Below are positions 63,701-64,000 of a stretch of DNA of 64,000 bases, in pieces. A program made the position numbers and the translations under genes. The notes under the pieces were generated by a model. The model had not been told where the DNA came from. It did not search any database and worked only from the letters and a program-made list of their open reading frames with translations. Source of the DNA: Bradyrhizobium lupini (GTDB lineage: Bacteria > Pseudomonadota > Alphaproteobacteria > Rhizobiales > Xanthobacteraceae); contig NZ_CP162553.1 of assembly GCF_040939785.1 (NCBI RefSeq), positions 4,092,001 to 4,156,000 of the forward strand. Reading direction: 5' to 3'. How positions within the stretch are numbered: position 1 is the stretch's first letter; every line of letters begins with the position of its first letter.

Positions 63701-64000
63701 CGCTGAAGCCGGCGCTGCGCCTGCCGAAGGCGAAGCCCAGCCTGCCGCCGACGGCGAGAAGCGCGGTGAGCGCCATCGCCATGGCGGCGGTCATCGTCGA
63801 GATGGTGGCAGGGACTTCCGCAAGCCGCGAGAAGGTGGCGCCGAAGCTGCGCCGCGTCCCGAGGGCCGCGACGACAAGAACCGCCGCTTCGAGGGCAAGA
63901 ATGGCGGCAGCAAGGACCGCGACAACAAGGACCGCAACAAGGGCAAGTTCGGCGGCGATCGCGACAAGGGCCGCGATAACCGTGGCCGTGACCGCGACAA
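60729..64000 (+). CDS. SUV3-like ATP-dependent RNA helicase, 3' end outside the window
   Basis: The frame is open from ATG 60729 to the window end, over 1,090 codons. Walker A is GPTNTGKTH (23-31) and the DExH box is DEVQ (105-108), the Suv3-type combination. Conserved VLGSLSPRTRNAQ, ATDAVGMGLNLDVDHV and FAQIAGRAGRATR complete the helicase core by about residue 275. SUV3 is the mitochondrial degradosome helicase; the bacterial relatives probably act in RNA turnover or ribosome assembly. From about residue 820 comes an Ala/Pro/Glu-rich linker with PAETAPAE-like repeats, then an Arg/Asp/Gly/Lys-rich tail from about 960, which likely binds RNA. Confidence 0.93.
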   Translation, partial: MPFSSSPFASERLPGAGVTAVLGPTNTGKTHLAIERMLAHPSGMIGLPLRLLAREVYNKIAARVGPDAVALVTGEEKIKPKAPRYWVSTVEAMPRDLDVSFLAVDEVQIASDLERGHVFTDRILNRRGRDETLLLGAATMRPIIERLLPGVSMITRPRLSQLEFAGDRKITRQPRRTAIVAFSADEVYAIAELIRRQHGGAAVVLGSLSPRTRNAQVAMFQNGEVDYLVATDAVGMGLNLDVDHVAFASDRKYDGYQFRRLTPSEFAQIAGRAGRATRNGTFGTTGRCAPFEPELVNALQNHTFDPVKVLQWRNSKLDFASLGALQVSLNLAPGHDALTRAPIAEDMRVLDHAARDAEVRDVAHGKDAVERLWEACQVPDYRKLSPAAHAELVTTLYGFLMRKGCIPDAWFRTQIDQADRVDGDIDTLSARIAQIRTWTFVANRPDWLKDPERWQGIAREVENKLSDALHERLTERFVDRRTSVLMRRLRENTSLNTEIGKTGEVIVEGHVIGRLDGFTFAPDAAEAGSDAKALQAAAQAVLAGEINARAEKLGNAPDEQFVLTSEGIIRWTGDAVARLSAAEEALHPRIRIISDERLTGAPRDKVQARLELWLKTHIEKLLGPLFELSKAEDVTGIARGIAYQLVEALGVLERPKIANELKDLDQPSRATLRKYGVRFGAYHLYFPGLLKPAGRALAALLWALKQDNVDPSALSGAQHLASSGRTSFPVDKQLPRDAYRVLGYKQAGERAVRVDILERLADLIRPALAWRENASGEKPAGAFDGRSFVVTQAMTSLTGSAGEDFASVLRALGYRMDKRPPLPAKPAAAVVETPIAEAPVAEASSEETPATETPVEDAATPADAAIEAAAEPVTVEDAPGMEQHDEPAHDEPALEASVTPEDAPGIAPPAEEPVAPAEAVETAPAETAPAETAATEAAASADAAAPVEAAATPAEPELIEVWRPAGRHDDRKPRHERHRNQRHHQPRPQAGAEAGAAPAEGEAQPAADGEKRGERHRHGGGHRRDGGRDFRKPREGGAEAAPRPEGRDDKNRRFEGKNGGSKDRDNKDRNKGKFGGDRDKGRDNRGRDRD

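Noticed and set aside
62121..63794. Long minus-strand open frame opposite the helicase
   Set aside because: The plus strand carries a continuous helicase gene; the antisense product is a low-complexity Gly/Arg/Ala mirror of its repeats.

Overview
The window is about 64 kb of a high-GC alphaproteobacterial chromosome, most likely Bradyrhizobium or a close relative. The evidence is the gene content and order (lysC-ptsP-prfA, mutT next to argJ and secA, accA-xerD-aroK-aroB, cobS-cobT, rpmB), the family resemblance of the proteins, and several palindromic intergenic repeat families that I know from this group. Nearly all of it is ordinary core chromosome. I see no rRNA, tRNA, CRISPR array, insertion sequence or integrase.

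Layout. 0.1-1.3 kb: a protein with an RNA-polymerase-alpha-CTD-like segment and a MarR regulator. 1.4-6.3 kb: prfA, ptsP and lysC on the minus strand. 6.5-8.9 kb: a PH-domain membrane protein, ubiG and a DMT-type permease. 8.9-11.7 kb: a minus-strand cluster of DUF1178, nitrilase-like hydrolase, grxC, comF and a NIPSNAP-like protein. 11.8-20.3 kb: an NDUFAF5-like methyltransferase, mutT, a TadG-like protein, argJ, a parvulin and secA. 20.5-28.7 kb: an amide-use locus with a MarR regulator, a leaderless AmiC-like binding protein, an amidase and a five-gene branched-chain-type ABC transporter. 28.9-37.8 kb: an L,D-transpeptidase, accA, xerD, aroK-aroB, a CorC-like protein, BolA and a J-domain protein. 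38.0-41.7 kb: two divergent citrate synthases, one fused to a DNA-binding domain, then a MazEF-type toxin-antitoxin pair and DedA. 42.0-47.4 kb: cobS-cobT, a phytase-like esterase and an old yellow enzyme. 47.7-52.0 kb: small proteins and a DUF2235 hydrolase between repeats. 52.3-58.1 kb: an AT-richer accessory island. 58.3-64.0 kb: rpmB, a DUF3108 protein and a SUV3-like helicase that runs off the window.

The island is the most unusual part. On the minus strand, a roughly 856-residue protein carries two separate GHKL ATPase modules: an N-terminal MutL/Hsp90/MORC-like one and a C-terminal histidine-kinase-like one with an H-box. Four bases downstream begins a 596-residue protein whose N-terminus looks like a divergent receiver domain fused to an unrecognised C-terminal region. 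A TSPPY DNA methyltransferase broken by one frameshift converges on this pair. The island abuts a decayed tandem copy of the 5' end of the DUF2235 gene. This resembles a two-component-like conflict (defence) module. The function is inference.

Two normally indispensable genes, argJ and xerD, each lack one base in a C5 run where C6 would restore the family reading frame. Consensus sequencing errors are the likeliest cause, so neither should be called a pseudogene without checking reads.
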